From assembly GCA_026014845.1 (NCBI GenBank), contig JAOZHM010000183.1:1-6180 (forward strand): a stretch of 6,180 nucleotides of DNA, written 5' to 3'. Every line of letters starts with the position of its first letter. Position 1 is the stretch's first letter. Under the pieces are notes generated by a model that saw only the letters and a program-made list of their open reading frames with translations, made no database searches and was not told the origin of the DNA. This document shows, piece by piece, positions 4,685-6,180 of this stretch. Position numbers and translations under genes: made by a program. Origin of the DNA: Candidatus Bathyarchaeota archaeon (GTDB lineage: Archaea; Thermoproteota; Bathyarchaeia; Bathyarchaeales; Bathycorpusculaceae).

Positions 4685-4692
4685 AATATATT
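4685..4692 (+). promoter_or_regulatory. Likely box A promoter of the flippase-like gene
   Basis: AATATATT is a good TATA-like core. A start about 26 bases on falls near 4714 and leaves a leader of about 24 bases carrying AGGTG at 4724-4728, nine bases before the ATG. So the gene probably has its own promoter, despite the short gap after the cyclophilin gene. Confidence 0.4.
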
Positions 4693-4700
4693 AGCTATAC

Positions 4701-4712
4701 CAAAAGCTTTTG
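4701..4712. repeat. Perfect 12-bp palindrome CAAAAGCTTTTG
   Basis: The sequence equals its own reverse complement and lies between the predicted box A (4685-4692) and the predicted transcript start near 4714 of the flippase-like gene. That position suits a repressor site. It could instead contribute to termination of the cyclophilin transcript, since it ends in T-rich sequence. Confidence 0.35.
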
Positions 4713-4737
4713 CTTTTATCGTTAGGTGTAGCCAAGC

Positions 4738-5820
4738 ATGGCTTCAAGAAAGTTCCAAATAACCTGGAAAACCATTCTGTTACCAGCACTGGGTTTACTG
4801 GCTTTCTTTCTATACCTATACCTATTTGGTGTAGACATTCCAACAATAATTGCAACTGCCCGACGCATCGACCTCTCCATCTATCTTTTTGCGATTTTTG
4901 CCCTTATGCTTGAAACCTTTTTATTCGCTCTGTCGTGGCGCTCTCTGATTAACTTTCTTTCTGTGAAACTTTCCGTTACGAAATCTTTTCTATATGTTTC
5001 GTATGGGATTTTCATGGACATAGTGATCCCAGCGGAATCCATAAGCGGAGAAATTTCAAGGATATATCTGGTTACAAGGGAACAGAATGGAACAAGCGGA
5101 AAGGTTGTCGCCTCCCTAGTTGCTCACAGACTCATGGGCATGAGCATAAACATTGCAAGCTTACTCGTAGGAATGGTTGCTTTGCTCATAGGAAAACAAC
5201 TTAGCGGAATTGTGCTTAACCTAACATTATTCCTAGTCATCGCAACAACAGCATCTCTGATATTGCTAGTTCTTTTATCCGTCAAAGAAAAGTGGACACT
5301 GAAAATCATCACAAAGGTGATAGGATTTGTGGAGCGCATAGGTAGAGGGAAATGGAAACTCATAAAAATCAAAGCAGAAGTGATCAAGGCCGCCGATATG
5401 TTTCATACTTCAATGAAAGAATATGGACATGCCCCAAAAACCCTCTTAACCTCGCTATCTTTCAATGTTTTTTCATGGCTTCTCAGTCTAACAGTAACGT
5501 ATCTAGTGTTTTTATCCTTAGGCTATTCAATTCACTGGAGCATTATAATTGTGACATGGTCAATCGTGGTTGCAGTAAAAGCCATACCATTAGGTGTGCC
5601 CTTTGAAGCTGGACTACCAGAAATAACAATGTCAACATTATACATTTTTTTCGGTGTTTCCCCCGAAGTGAGTGCGACAGCAACCATTCTGATAAGAATT
5701 TTAACTGTGTGGCTCAGATTTTTCATAGGATTCGTGGTGCAACAATGGCTTGGAATAAAGGCTATAACCACTACAGGTGCAAACGGTGAAAAACTCCTAT
5801 CTGAAACAAAGAAAACCTAA
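4738..5820 (+). CDS. UPF0104 / lysylphosphatidylglycerol synthase TM-region family protein (flippase-like)
   Basis: A 360-residue integral membrane protein with about eight hydrophobic segments, for example near 12-32, 45-67, 122-150, 155-180 and 240-290. Family motifs are PAESISGEISRIY at 98-110 followed by HR at 130-131, and PLGVPFEAGLPE at 284-295. These are typical of the transmembrane domain found in MprF and in stand-alone archaeal proteins sometimes called flippase-like. In MprF this domain moves lipids between leaflets. No lysyl-transferase domain is attached, so aminoacylation of lipids is not expected. The exact lipid or glycolipid handled is unknown. The ATG at 4738 has AGGTG nine bases upstream. 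The gene lies 72 bases after the cyclophilin gene and 41 bases before the acetyltransferase gene. Confidence 0.88.
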   Translation: MASRKFQITWKTILLPALGLLAFFLYLYLFGVDIPTIIATARRIDLSIYLFAIFALMLETFLFALSWRSLINFLSVKLSVTKSFLYVSYGIFMDIVIPAESISGEISRIYLVTREQNGTSGKVVASLVAHRLMGMSINIASLLVGMVALLIGKQLSGIVLNLTLFLVIATTASLILLVLLSVKEKWTLKIITKVIGFVERIGRGKWKLIKIKAEVIKAADMFHTSMKEYGHAPKTLLTSLSFNVFSWLLSLTVTYLVFLSLGYSIHWSIIIVTWSIVVAVKAIPLGVPFEAGLPEITMSTLYIFFGVSPEVSATATILIRILTVWLRFFIGFVVQQWLGIKAITTTGANGEKLLSETKKT

Positions 5821-5861
5821 ATCTTAGTCTTCCTTAAACTCGAAAGGGATGTCTCCTTAAA

Positions 5862-6180
5862 ATGCTGGCGAAGATAGAAAAAGCTTCAATCGAACATCTA
5901 GATAGGCTGTGTGAAATTGAGATGAAATGTTTCGAAACAGAAGCCTTCACAAAGCAGCAAATAGCTCACCTGCTAACTGATTCTAATTCAGTGATTTTGG
6001 TTTCAAAAGTGAAAGGTGAAATTGAGGGCTTCGTTATTGGCAAAACATACATGGATAAAAAACCAGCGACTGGACAAATACTGACAATAGATGTTTCACC
6101 AAAGCACCGTCGAAAGGGAATTGGACAAAGGCTTCTGCAGGAAATCGAAAAAACATTCAAAGACAAAGGTGTCAAATCAT
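5862..6180 (+). CDS. RimI/Ard1-like GNAT N-acetyltransferase (3'-truncated by window edge)
   Basis: The first 106 codons of a GNAT-fold acetyltransferase, which moves acetyl from acetyl-CoA to an amine, in RimI/Ard1 relatives the N-terminus of proteins. The first helix region is HLDRLCEIEMKCF at 12-24, a beta strand and turn lies at 44-60, and the acetyl-CoA-binding motif is ILTIDVSPKHRRKGIG at 73-88 with the pyrophosphate loop RRKGIG. The C-terminal strands beyond residue 106 are outside the window. The ATG at 5862 is the first good start. No close Shine-Dalgarno is present except GGGATG ending about a dozen bases upstream, and a TTAAAC near 5834-5839 would put a transcript start at about the ATG, so translation could be leaderless. 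Alternatively it is co-transcribed with the preceding gene, 41 bases away. RimI-like is favoured over other GNATs by the ILTIDVSPKHRRKGIG pattern, but substrate is not provable. Confidence 0.88.
   Translation, partial: MLAKIEKASIEHLDRLCEIEMKCFETEAFTKQQIAHLLTDSNSVILVSKVKGEIEGFVIGKTYMDKKPATGQILTIDVSPKHRRKGIGQRLLQEIEKTFKDKGVKS

Noticed and set aside
5849..5860. ATG at 5849 as an upstream start for the acetyltransferase
   Set aside because: That frame stops after three codons (ATG TCT CCT TAA).
1..6180. CRISPR array, insertion sequence, integrase or tRNA-linked integrated element
   Set aside because: No regularly spaced repeats, transposase or integrase-like frames, or repeated tRNA 3' end were seen; the tRNA genes are intact and flanked by ordinary genes.

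Overview
The window looks archaeal. Both tRNA genes lack an encoded CCA end and have a T-loop of the form TTCAAAT. Several genes have AT-rich box A elements about 25 bases before a likely transcription start, followed by very short leaders. Ribosome-binding sequences are of the AGGTG/GGTGAT type, and TTG and GTG starts are common. The DNA is AT-rich, and the mix of protein families would fit an uncultured Thermoproteota or Bathyarchaeia-like lineage. That placement is an inference from style, not from a marker gene.

Layout, left to right. The minus strand carries the 5' part of an ABC exporter half-transporter (1-1095), cut by the window edge just inside its ATPase domain. A gene-free stretch of about 240 bases follows, with two inverted repeats. 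Next come two tRNA genes pointing away from each other, tRNA-Ile(GAU) on minus (1340-1414) and tRNA-Arg(UCG) on plus (1498-1573), with back-to-back promoter-like elements between them. On plus, a possible 46-residue Cys-containing small protein runs into the start of a flavodoxin-like protein (1765-2226). Facing it on minus are an HD-domain phosphohydrolase (2293-2850) and, upstream of that, a radical SAM protein with extra cysteines at its C-terminus (2918-3817). Diverging from the radical SAM gene on plus are a membrane-anchored cyclophilin (3973-4665), a UPF0104/flippase-like integral membrane protein (4738-5820) and the start of a RimI-like GNAT acetyltransferase (5862 to the right edge).

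Functionally this is mostly a run of short transcription units rather than one large operon. The most open-ended part is the radical SAM gene with its own apparent operator-like inverted repeat, next to an HD phosphohydrolase and a flavodoxin. A flavodoxin could supply electrons to a radical SAM enzyme, but the link rests only on proximity. The plus-strand trio on the right (extracytoplasmic prolyl isomerase, lipid-flippase-like protein, acetyltransferase) has no obvious shared pathway. No CRISPR array, transposon, integrase or phage gene is visible. I found no convincing new multi-gene system. The best leads are the uncharacterised radical SAM protein with its operator, the small CxxC ORF, and the tethered cyclophilin.
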